64,000 nt of DNA, taken from Alistipes sp. GTDB taxonomy: Bacteria > Bacteroidota > Bacteroidia > Bacteroidales > Rikenellaceae. Made by a program: the position numbers and the translations under genes. Position 1 is the first letter of the stretch. Every line of letters begins with the position of its first letter. The DNA is taken from contig JAFZFP010000017.1 in assembly GCA_017555905.1 (NCBI GenBank), positions 1 to 64,000 of the forward strand, read 5' to 3'. A model generated the notes under the pieces. That model had not been told where the DNA came from. It made no database searches and was given only the letters and a program-made list of their open reading frames with translations. Shown in pieces: positions 54,542 to 62,337 of this stretch.

Positions 54542-54590
54542 TTGTCTATATACCCCCCCCCCTATTTTGGGGAAGTCCGCTGATAGACAA
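54542..54590 (+). promoter_or_regulatory. Leader hairpin carrying a C10 homopolymer
   Basis: TTGTCTAT at 54542-54549 pairs with ATAGACAA at 54583-54590. Inside, ten consecutive C (54553-54562) face GGGG at 54569-54572, so an inner stem can form and its register depends on C-tract length. It lies just downstream of the predicted transcription start. Confidence 0.7.
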
Positions 54591-54766
54591 GGGTTTAACG
54601 GCGATTGGGGTGTTTACAGATTGTTTTATCTCTGATGTAGAGGTGACGTGTGCAGAAACTTTTAATGAGATTTTTGAAAGAAATTTGATGTAGGAATATC
54701 TACTTTTTGCCGAGAATTTTTGCAGGCATAATGGTAGAAAACCTCGAAAGATATGTTTTTGGAGCA

Positions 54767-56467
54767 ATGAGAAGATTTTTATTTGCATTGTTGGTTTTGG
54801 TCCTTTTTCCACTTTTGCTGAGTGCTCAAGTCGATCGCGAGATTGAGAGGTCGGTGAAAGTGTACTTCCGTCAGGGTGTCGGAACTCTTGACGAGAGTTA
54901 TATGGGTAATGAAACCACGTTGAGAAATTTTGCCGAGGAGGTGAAGATGTACTATGCCGACTCAAATGCGCAGTTCCGACAGATCCGCATTGTGTCGAGT
55001 GTATCTCCTGAGGGATCTATGGCGATCAATGATCGAATTGCGAAGCATCGTGCCGAGGCTATCGCCGATTGGATTAGCCGTGAGATCAACGTGGAGGTTG
55101 GATACGCCGTTGAGTCGATGGGTGTCGATTGGGCGCGATTGACAGAGTTGGTTGAGGGTAACAGTGATGTTCCTTACCGCGATGAGTTGCTCGCACTCCT
55201 TAAGGAGAGTGAGGCCGCTGGCGACTCTACTGAGAAGCGCTTCGGCAAGATGATGCAGTTGCGTAACGGTGTGCCTTACCGTTGGGCTTATACTCATCTC
55301 TTCTCGGAGTTGCGTTATGCGGCTGCACGATGTGAGTTCTGGTGGGAGACAATCCCTACGCTCAATATCTCGAACGAGCCACAGCGTTGTGGTGCAATGG
55401 GTGGTGCTGTAGATGTGCCATACACAACTAATATGAACGACGGGGTTGTGCCTGAGGTGGTAAGTCCAGTTGATTGGATTACTCCAATGCCATCCTCGAT
55501 GAATGAGATTAAGCTCGTTGTCGCTCCAAACAGCGTGGCTACTCCTCGTTCTGCTAAGTTGGCTGTCGAGTACCACGGCGAGACCTACGACCTCGTGGTG
55601 GAGCAGGAACCTGCCGATCCTAAACTCACTATCACTTCTGCCGATAAGGTCAATTATGGCGCAGAGGGTGATAGCGACAAGATTACATACGAAAAGAATA
55701 TCGACGACGGTGTATTGCCTACGGTGAGCTGTTCGGCCGACTGGATTGAGTCATTGACTCCTACCGAGGAGGGTATCACCTATACCGTTGCAAAGAATAG
55801 TGCCGAGGAGCCACGTAGCACAACTATCGTTGTTGATAGTTATGGCGCTCAGCAGGAGGTTGTTATCAACCAGGAGGCGGCTAAGCCAGAGTGTGAGTCA
55901 CCTCTCTACATGGCGATTAAGACTAATATGTTATACGACCTTGCGGCAGTACCAAATATAGGTGCTGAGTTCTACCTTGGTGGCAATTTCTCTATCGCCG
56001 CCAACTACGCACACGCGTGGTGGTCAAAGGAGAAGAAGGGCTTCTATTGGCGCTACTACGGTGCTGATGCCTCAATCCGTTGGTGGTTCGGCAAGCCTAC
56101 ACGTATTAAGCCTTTGCAGGGTCACCACCTCGGCGTGAACTACCAGATTTTGACCTACGACTTCCAGCTCGGTAAGACAGGTATTATGGCGGGTATGCCT
56201 AAGGGTAACCTTGTTGATCGTGCCAACCATATCGTGGCTTTGGAGTATGGCTACTCACTGCCTATTGCTCGTCGTCTCAACCTCGACTTCAACGTAGGTT
56301 TCGGCTACCACTGGGGTTTGTTCGAGGAGTATGATGCAGTCGATGGTCACTCTGTATGGCAGGCTACTAAGCGTCGTCAGTATTTGGGTCCTACCAAGCT
56401 TGAGATATCGCTCGTATGGCTTATTGGCTGTGGTAACTACAATAAGGATAAAGGAGGCAAGAGATGA
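54767..56467 (+). CDS. OmpA-like / BACON x2 / DUF3575 outer-membrane protein of the fimbrial operon
   Basis: A 566-residue envelope protein. The ATG at 54767 (GGAG five bases upstream) starts a clean signal peptide ending at LLSA-Q near residue 20; an in-frame TTG 60 bases earlier would spoil it. Domains: an OmpA-like region at about 27-150 (RIVSSVSPEGS, then NDRIAKHRAEAIADWI); two BACON-like domains at about 205-281 and 285-370 (each closing with a VVEQE or VINQE strand); and a C-terminal DUF3575 domain at about 378-566 that starts MAIKTNMLYD and looks like an 8-stranded outer-membrane barrel. DUF3575 proteins sit next to FimA/Mfa1-type pilus genes in Bacteroidales. Overlaps the next gene by 4 bases. 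A role in anchoring or assembling the pilus is inferred. Confidence 0.87.
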   Translation: MRRFLFALLVLVLFPLLLSAQVDREIERSVKVYFRQGVGTLDESYMGNETTLRNFAEEVKMYYADSNAQFRQIRIVSSVSPEGSMAINDRIAKHRAEAIADWISREINVEVGYAVESMGVDWARLTELVEGNSDVPYRDELLALLKESEAAGDSTEKRFGKMMQLRNGVPYRWAYTHLFSELRYAAARCEFWWETIPTLNISNEPQRCGAMGGAVDVPYTTNMNDGVVPEVVSPVDWITPMPSSMNEIKLVVAPNSVATPRSAKLAVEYHGETYDLVVEQEPADPKLTITSADKVNYGAEGDSDKITYEKNIDDGVLPTVSCSADWIESLTPTEEGITYTVAKNSAEEPRSTTIVVDSYGAQQEVVINQEAAKPECESPLYMAIKTNMLYDLAAVPNIGAEFYLGGNFSIAANYAHAWWSKEKKGFYWRYYGADASIRWWFGKPTRIKPLQGHHLGVNYQILTYDFQLGKTGIMAGMPKGNLVDRANHIVALEYGYSLPIARRLNLDFNVGFGYHWGLFEEYDAVDGHSVWQATKRRQYLGPTKLEISLVWLIGCGNYNKDKGGKR

Positions 56468-57477
56468 AAAGATATTTACTTCTACTAACGGTTATGCTCA
56501 TAGGCGTTACGTCGTGCGAGCATAAGGATTTGTGTTACGATCACCGTGATCACGCACACCGCTACCATATCAACGTGATAGCCGACTACCGCCTTGACTG
56601 GGAGGAGTGCTTGGGTGGTATCGACTGGGAGGAGTCGTGGCCAGAGGACTATCTTGACTACGACGGCTTGCGCCCTTCCTATCCATCGGGTTTGCGTGTA
56701 GTTGCCTATAACGAGAAGGGTGACTATAACATCCACAATATCAAGCCTCAGGGTGGTGTGGTATCGTTGTATGAGGGTATGAACGACTTGCTCTTCTACA
56801 ACAACGATACGGAGTATATCATCTTCTCGCGTACTGGCAACGGTGCTACGACACGTGCTACGACACGTACACGTACGCGTGCTACCTACACACCAAGTGT
56901 CTACGCTAAGGAGGGCGAACCTACCTTGTCACCACCAGATATGCTCTTCGCGAACTACTACAAGAACTACTATGCCGAGAAGGTTGTGGAGCCTACGGAT
57001 GTGGAGGTAGAGCTTCAGCCATTGGTGTTTACCTACAAGATTCGTTATGAGTTCAAGAGTGGTTTGGAGTATGTCGCTATGGCGCGTGGTGCGCTTTCGG
57101 GTATGGCAAGTTCTGTTCTCTTGAATACTGGCGAGACCTCTGACGACTCTGCTACATTGTTGTTCGACTGCGAGGTTACCGACTATGGTGTGAGGGCTAT
57201 TGTGAACTCGTTCGGTGCTCCGGGCTATCCTAACCCTAACTACCCAACCCGTGCCGACAACCAGCACGCCTTGAACCTCGAGGTATTGTTGCGTAACGGT
57301 AGGACTATGAACTTCGACTACGATGTGACCAACCAACTTAAGTCGCAGCCTCACGGAGGTGTTATCGTTATCAAGGATATCGAGATCTCTGAGGAGGATG
57401 GTAAGCAGGGTTCTGGTGCCTTCGATGTAGAGGTTGATGATTGGGGTCCATACGAGGACGTACCATTGCCATTGTAG
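56464..57477 (+). CDS. DUF5119 lipoprotein, likely FimB/Mfa2-type anchor
   Basis: A 337-residue lipoprotein with lipobox GVTSC, Cys18. The following CEHKDLCYDHRDHAHRYHINV segment and the DWEE motif match the DUF5119 family, whose members resemble the Mfa2/FimB anchor fold and precede fimbrillin genes. An unusual Thr-Arg rich stretch lies at residues 129-140 (TTRATTRTRTRA), encoded by repeated ACACGT-like codons. The C-terminal half has a beta-sandwich pattern with LNLEVLLRNGRTMNFDYDV. The ATG overlaps the stop of the upstream gene (ATGA). It would attach the pilus shaft to the outer membrane and fix its length, by analogy with Mfa2. Confidence 0.83.
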   Translation: MKRYLLLLTVMLIGVTSCEHKDLCYDHRDHAHRYHINVIADYRLDWEECLGGIDWEESWPEDYLDYDGLRPSYPSGLRVVAYNEKGDYNIHNIKPQGGVVSLYEGMNDLLFYNNDTEYIIFSRTGNGATTRATTRTRTRATYTPSVYAKEGEPTLSPPDMLFANYYKNYYAEKVVEPTDVEVELQPLVFTYKIRYEFKSGLEYVAMARGALSGMASSVLLNTGETSDDSATLLFDCEVTDYGVRAIVNSFGAPGYPNPNYPTRADNQHALNLEVLLRNGRTMNFDYDVTNQLKSQPHGGVIVIKDIEISEEDGKQGSGAFDVEVDDWGPYEDVPLPL

Positions 57478-57566
57478 TATACCTATTTATAATAAAGACG
57501 CGCGTGTGCGCGGAGCGAACAGAAAACGAACAAACAGACATAAATTATTAACTAAAACTTTAAACT

Positions 57567-59957
57567 ATGAAAAAGATCTTACTAAGCGCATTCGCTATTT
57601 TTGCGATGATGGCTTGTAACAATGAGGAGCCTGTACGTCTACAGGAGCAGTCATTGATTACATTTGAAGATTCATTCGTTGAGGCTAAGACCCGTGCTGC
57701 TGTTGATCCAAGCATCACCACTACATCTATCGATGCATTCGACGTTTGGGGCTTCATCAACCAGCCTTCAGGTGTTGTTTTCGACGCTGAGCGAGTAACC
57801 AAGTCTGAAGATGGTGGTTGGGGTTATACTAACCTCCAGTACTGGATGCCAGATAAGTTTTACTATTTCCACGCTGTTGCTCCAGTTGATGACGCAAACA
57901 TCGTGGTTGATACTAAGGAAATGAATACCGCTGGTTTGGGAACTATCTCGTTCACCAATGACGGTGGTACAACTGACCTTATCTACGCTTCTAAGCACGT
58001 TCCTACTGGTAGCGATGTTATCAACAATGCTCCAGCACCTGTAGAGTTGAAGTTTATGCACCTCTTGTCAAAGATTAAGTTCACCTTCACTAACGGCTTC
58101 CCTAAAAACACATCGTTGAAGGTTACTGATATCAAGATTACCAATGCTCCTGCAAAGGGTAGTGTTGCTGTAAACAAGGAGCGTGAGGATTTCTCGTGGA
58201 ATCTTGTACAGGGCGAGACTACTGAGCTTGCTTTTGGTGACGTTAATGGTGGTGAGGCTTTGGCATCTCTTGCTTCTGACGAGTGTGCTGCAGAGCGCTT
58301 GACTATCCCTGCTGATGCAACTCGCAACTATAAAATCACCTTCACTTTGGAGCTCTTCTATGGCGACCAGTCTGCAGGTGTTAGCAATAAGGAGGTAACC
58401 CTTGAGAATCAGGAGTTTGCTATTGGCAAGAACTATAACATCACTGCCACTATCGACCGCAAGAACTTCTACGACGAGGAACTTAACCCTATCGAGTTCA
58501 CCGTTGTTGAGGTCGAGAAGTGGGATGAGAGTGTTATCAATGGTAACATCCACGATGACGAGTCTACAAATCCTGAGCAGCCTGAGCAGCCAGCTGAGCC
58601 TGAGGTATTGGCTAAGCCAGTTGTTGAGTCAACTGTTGCTGATAACGTAGTTACTTTGACTTGGGAAGCTGTTGAGGGCGCTAACGCTTACAGCGTCCAG
58701 GTTGATGACGATGTAGAGGAGACTGTTGAGGGTACATCATACACCTTCACTGGTGACTATGGTGTTACTTACACCTTCACTATCAAGGCTCTCCCAGCTA
58801 ACGAGGAGACTCACAAGGCTTCTGAGGCTACTGTAGTCACCGTAGAGATTCCTGCACAGACTACTCCAGAGCCAGAGATTCCTGCTGCTGGTTCTGCATT
58901 GTCAGTTGCTGATTTCTTGGCTTTGGCAAACGCTGAGAACGAGTATCAATTGACAGGTGTTATCACACGTGTAGTGAATACAACATACGGCAACTTTGAT
59001 CTTACTGATACTACTGGTACTATTTACATCTATGGCTTGGTTACTCCAGAGGGTGCTGAGAAGACTCAGTGGGCTGCTGCTGGTTTACGTATGGGTGATA
59101 CTATCACTATTAAGGGTAAGTACTCTTTGTACAATGATGAGCCACAGATTTCTAAGGCTGTATATGTAAGTCACGTACCTGCTCCATTTGTAGAGGCTAT
59201 TGCTACTACTGTAGAGGCAGCAGAGACTACTGCATCTATCCCAGTTTCTGCAAATGTTGCTTGGTCAGTAACTTGTGACGCTGCTTGGGTAACATCATTC
59301 ACTCAGAATGGTGAGAACAACGGTGCTATTGAGGTTGCTATGGAGGCTAACGAGAGCGAAGAGAATCGTGTTGCTAACTTCACTTTGACTGCTGATGGCC
59401 TTGAGGCTGTTGTAGTTAAGCTTACTCAGAAGGGCAAGCCTGCTGCTGGTGTGGTCGTAGGTGGCAATTCAGATTTTGCAACTCTGACTAACTCAAGTTC
59501 TTATGGTGATCAGAAGACTACTAATGGTTGGGTTGGTAAGAACTGTGCAGTAATGGCTGGTGGTTCAAATGATAGTAACCCTGTCTTCAAGACAATGATG
59601 GGTGCTGATAGTAGTGTTAAGGGTATGACTATGAATGGTAAGACTTCTGCTGTGGGTACCATTACATCTCCTACTATCTCTACTGGTTGTGGCACCTTGA
59701 AGTTCAAGTATGGCTATCCATTTAGCGAGTCTAATGGTGTCAAGTTCAAGGTTGAGATTAAGCAGAATGGTGCAGTTGTAGAAACTTACACAATCAATGA
59801 ACCATCTGCTACTAAACTCAAGGCCTATGAGTATGAGGCTGAGGTAAATGTTTCTGGTGAGTTCCAGATTGTATTTACTAACTTGTCTCCATCTAACTCT
59901 ACTTCTAACAAGGATCGTTACACTATCTGGGACGTTGAGTGGACTGGTTGCAACTAA
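57567..59957 (+). CDS. Fimbrillin-family protein 1 with large C-terminal adhesin-like extension
   Basis: A 796-residue lipoprotein pilin of the Mfa-like/fimbrillin family. Lipobox MMAC with Cys17, and Arg43 in KTRAAVDPS, where an Arg-specific protease would trim the mature pilin. The fimbrillin domain covers about 1-325 (with HLLSKIKFTFTNGF near 165). An extra half follows: an Fn3 domain at 346-430, an OB-fold-like domain at about 442-537 (QLTGVITRVVNTTYGNF), a BACON domain at 540-624, and a jelly-roll-like C-terminal domain at about 628-796. Ordinary shaft pilins are near 350 residues, so this is a candidate tip adhesin or a specialised subunit. First of four fimbrillins, 89 bases after the anchor gene. 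Confidence 0.88.
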   Translation: MKKILLSAFAIFAMMACNNEEPVRLQEQSLITFEDSFVEAKTRAAVDPSITTTSIDAFDVWGFINQPSGVVFDAERVTKSEDGGWGYTNLQYWMPDKFYYFHAVAPVDDANIVVDTKEMNTAGLGTISFTNDGGTTDLIYASKHVPTGSDVINNAPAPVELKFMHLLSKIKFTFTNGFPKNTSLKVTDIKITNAPAKGSVAVNKEREDFSWNLVQGETTELAFGDVNGGEALASLASDECAAERLTIPADATRNYKITFTLELFYGDQSAGVSNKEVTLENQEFAIGKNYNITATIDRKNFYDEELNPIEFTVVEVEKWDESVINGNIHDDESTNPEQPEQPAEPEVLAKPVVESTVADNVVTLTWEAVEGANAYSVQVDDDVEETVEGTSYTFTGDYGVTYTFTIKALPANEETHKASEATVVTVEIPAQTTPEPEIPAAGSALSVADFLALANAENEYQLTGVITRVVNTTYGNFDLTDTTGTIYIYGLVTPEGAEKTQWAAAGLRMGDTITIKGKYSLYNDEPQISKAVYVSHVPAPFVEAIATTVEAAETTASIPVSANVAWSVTCDAAWVTSFTQNGENNGAIEVAMEANESEENRVANFTLTADGLEAVVVKLTQKGKPAAGVVVGGNSDFATLTNSSSYGDQKTTNGWVGKNCAVMAGGSNDSNPVFKTMMGADSSVKGMTMNGKTSAVGTITSPTISTGCGTLKFKYGYPFSESNGVKFKVEIKQNGAVVETYTINEPSATKLKAYEYEAEVNVSGEFQIVFTNLSPSNSTSNKDRYTIWDVEWTGCN

Positions 59958-59974
59958 CAAAACTCTCTTCCTGC

Positions 59975-60002
59975 TTTTTAGGGTTGGTAACAGCCCTAAA
60001 AG
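59975..60002 (+). promoter_or_regulatory. Intercistronic hairpin between fimbrillins 1 and 2
   Basis: TTTTTAGGG at 59975-59983 can pair with CCCTAAAAG from 59994. No U-tract follows, so it looks like an mRNA-processing or stability element, not a strong terminator. Confidence 0.5.
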
Positions 60003-60103
60003 GCTGTGAGGATGATTTTTGAAGTGCATACTTTTTTTCGGTTATAACTAATACAATATAACTAACAAACAATTTTTTATTAACAAACTAAATTTCTAAC
60101 AGT

Positions 60104-62230
60104 ATGAAAAAACTTTTCGTATCAGTACTCGCTATCGCGTCTATGGTAGCGTGTATGAATGAGGAGACCGTACGTTTGCAGGATCCTGCAGCTATCGGTT
60201 TCGAGGCTAACTGGGTAGAGAATGCAACTCGTGCTAACGCTGCTCTTGACCCATCTACAACTACTGAGTCTTTGACAGGCTTCAAGGTATGGGGCTTTAT
60301 GGACTCAGTTGATGGTAAGGTATTCGAGGGCGAGGAGGTAACTGGCTCAAAGGGTAACTTCACTTACAACAACATCGCTTACTGGTTGCCAGACCACACT
60401 TACTATTTCGCAGCTTTGGCTCCTATCGGTGGTAACTGGACTCTTAACACAGAGGCTGCTAACTACTATGGTGCTGGTATCGTAAACTTCCTTAACGCTA
60501 ACGGTACTGAGGATCTTCTCTACGCTGCAAATGTAGAGTCTGCTCCTGCTTTGGGTGAGGCTAAGACTGTAAACTTTACTTTCAGCCACCTTTTGTCAAA
60601 GGTTAAGTTTACTTTCACTAACGGTTTCACTAACGAGAATATGTACATCGACGTAAAGAATGTACGTATCGTTAACGCTCCTATGGCAGGTTCTATCAAC
60701 CTTGCAGTTGAGAACTGGTGGGACAACGATGATTGGAAACTTACAAATGACACTGTAGAGCTCGCATTCGGTGATGCTTGTGCAAAGACTGCTATGGGCG
60801 AGACTCAGGTAGCTGCTAACGAGCGTCTTACTATCCCTGCTTCTGCAGAGTATAAGTACGAGGTTAAGTTCGACGTTGCTCTTTATATGGGCGATGTACT
60901 TGCATACGAGGGTACAAAGACTTCTTATGTTCAGGGTGTAGCTCTTGAGATGGGTAAGGCTTACAACTTCTCAGCTACTTTGAACGCATCTAACTTCACA
61001 GAGGAGGGTAAGGAGCTTATGCCTATCGTATTCGACGTTGTTGAGGTTAAGGAGTGGGTTGAGGCTGGTGAGCAGACAACTGTTCTTCCATCAAACATCT
61101 CTGGCTTGACATTGGTTGCTGACGCTGTTGCAAAGAACACTTTGAACCTTAAGGGTTCATTCGACGGTGCTGGTCACACTTTGACAGCTGAGGCTGTAGA
61201 GGTTAAGGGTGGCGCTGCTCGTCTTATTGACGCTACTGCTGATTCACAGATTCGCAACTTGAACATTGACGGTGCTAATCTTGTAATTAAGGGTGATAAA
61301 GACTACGGTATTCGAGCTTTGTTCCTTAACGGTGCTGGTGATTTCGTTATTGACAACGTAACTATCAAGAACGTTACCTACACTATTAACGATGACTCAG
61401 CTGCAAAGACTATTAAGGTTATTAACTCTACTTTGGAGGGTTGGACTTCTTACAATCCTGCAACTGTAGCTACTTTCGAGAACGTTGAGTTTAAGTGCGG
61501 TCCTTCACAGAAGACATTCCGTCCACACGGTACTACAACATTGAAGAACTGTAACTTCGAGGAGGGCTTTGTAATCCGTCTTGACAAGCTTGCAGAAGGT
61601 AAAACTATTAAGTTCGAGAACTGTACTTACGCTGGTCGTGCTTTGACTTCTGCTGACTTGACATCTGCTCCTGCTGGTGCTGTAGAGGTTAAGGTTGCTG
61701 TTACAGAGGCTCCAGAGTCAAACGCTATCGTTACTGGCAGCGCTTCTAATATGACTATCGACGGTGGTAACTACACAACTACTGACGGTAAGGGTCTTCG
61801 CGCTATCTACCTCAATGGTGTTGAGGGCGAGTTCACTTTCGACAATATGGTTATCAAGAACGTAGCTTACGCTATCAACGTTAACTCTACAAAGGCTGTT
61901 ACTTTGAAGGTTTCTAACTCTACTTTGGAGGGTTGGACTTCTTACGGTAACTCTACTACAGCTACTTTCGATACTGTTAACTTCACTTGCGGTAACTACT
62001 ACGCTAACAACAAGGTATACTCAAGCAATGACAACGGTTTGTTCCGTCCTTACGGCGCAACTGTATGTAAGAACTGTACTTTCGAGGCTGGTTTCTACAT
62101 TGACCTTGGCTCACTTACAGGCACTCTTACATTGGATAACTGCTCTTACAATGGCGTTGTTCTCACTGAGGAGAATGTTGCTTCTGTAGCTTGCTTCGAT
62201 AACTTCGATGCATCTAAGCTTGTTTTCTAA
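60104..62230 (+). CDS. Fimbrillin-family protein 2 with duplicated beta-helix-like C-terminus
   Basis: A 708-residue lipoprotein pilin: lipobox MVAC with Cys17, putative processing Arg43 in ATRANAAL, fimbrillin domain about 1-325 with HLLSKVKFTFTNGF near 162. From about 330 onward the chain is rich in short N/D/V/T strands typical of a right-handed parallel beta helix, in two copies of about 140-155 residues (roughly 385-525 and 550-708). Both copies contain the exact STLEGWTSY segment, an FRP(H/Y)G(T/A)T turn and a KNC(N/T)FE(E/A)GF strand. Beta helices often bind glycans or act as stiff display modules. The second fimbrillin; a hairpin follows it. Codon use is strongly biased, as in highly expressed genes, by eye. 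Confidence 0.87.
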   Translation: MKKLFVSVLAIASMVACMNEETVRLQDPAAIGFEANWVENATRANAALDPSTTTESLTGFKVWGFMDSVDGKVFEGEEVTGSKGNFTYNNIAYWLPDHTYYFAALAPIGGNWTLNTEAANYYGAGIVNFLNANGTEDLLYAANVESAPALGEAKTVNFTFSHLLSKVKFTFTNGFTNENMYIDVKNVRIVNAPMAGSINLAVENWWDNDDWKLTNDTVELAFGDACAKTAMGETQVAANERLTIPASAEYKYEVKFDVALYMGDVLAYEGTKTSYVQGVALEMGKAYNFSATLNASNFTEEGKELMPIVFDVVEVKEWVEAGEQTTVLPSNISGLTLVADAVAKNTLNLKGSFDGAGHTLTAEAVEVKGGAARLIDATADSQIRNLNIDGANLVIKGDKDYGIRALFLNGAGDFVIDNVTIKNVTYTINDDSAAKTIKVINSTLEGWTSYNPATVATFENVEFKCGPSQKTFRPHGTTTLKNCNFEEGFVIRLDKLAEGKTIKFENCTYAGRALTSADLTSAPAGAVEVKVAVTEAPESNAIVTGSASNMTIDGGNYTTTDGKGLRAIYLNGVEGEFTFDNMVIKNVAYAINVNSTKAVTLKVSNSTLEGWTSYGNSTTATFDTVNFTCGNYYANNKVYSSNDNGLFRPYGATVCKNCTFEAGFYIDLGSLTGTLTLDNCSYNGVVLTEENVASVACFDNFDASKLVF
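61256..61678 (+). repeat. Internal duplication in fimbrillin 2, copy 1
   Basis: Codons 385-525 encode the first beta-helix-like copy, with STLEGWTSY and KNCNFEEGF. The nucleotide sequences of the STLEGWTSY part are the same in both copies over most codons. Confidence 0.7.
61751..62227 (+). repeat. Internal duplication in fimbrillin 2, copy 2
   Basis: Codons 550-708 encode the second copy, slightly longer because of an insertion (NNKVYSSNDNG) before the FRPYG turn. Confidence 0.7.
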
Positions 62231-62243
62231 TCGAGCAAATATT

Positions 62244-62273
62244 GGTTATAGGGGTTTGATCGCCCCTATAACC
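62244..62273 (+). promoter_or_regulatory. Strong intercistronic hairpin between fimbrillins 2 and 3
   Basis: GGTTATAGGGG at 62244-62254 pairs perfectly with CCCCTATAACC at 62263-62273 around an 8-base loop. No U-run follows, so partial attenuation or transcript stabilisation is more likely than full termination. Confidence 0.7.
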
Positions 62274-62337
62274 CCAATGGGCCGAGGGCCACTAAACGAG
62301 AGAAATAAATAACAATAAAAATAAAAATTTAAACACT

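Larger units (their letters stand above)
54272..54766. other. 495-base non-coding region before the fimbrial operon
   Basis: Contains, in order, the probable PAP2 terminator (54306-54352), about 140 A/T-rich bases where I see nothing, the promoter at 54500-54530, a leader hairpin with a run of ten C (54542-54590), and about 175 further leader bases without a recognisable element. A 61-codon ORF at 54508-54693 is not believed (it begins inside the promoter). Confidence 0.7.

Noticed and set aside
54508-54693. 61-codon ORF containing the C10 run
   Set aside because: Its ATG lies between the -33 and -7 boxes of the best promoter, so that transcript would not contain it; no homology pattern and no fusion with the next gene is possible because of a stop at 54686 in that frame.
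54707-54766. TTG start adding 20 residues before the OmpA-like protein
   Set aside because: The polar extension would spoil the signal peptide; the ATG at 54767 has a GGAG just upstream.
54272-54766. Invertible promoter flanked by inverted repeats, common in Bacteroidales surface loci
   Set aside because: No pair of matching inverted repeats around the promoter was found by eye, and no site-specific recombinase gene is in the window.
54962-55576. 204-codon ORF antisense to the DUF3575 gene
   Set aside because: No motif, and it conflicts with a gene that has a signal peptide and family domains.
57499-57512. CGCGCGTGTGCGCG palindrome before fimbrillin 1 as a terminator
   Set aside because: Five-base stem with no T-run after it; too short to support as a terminator.
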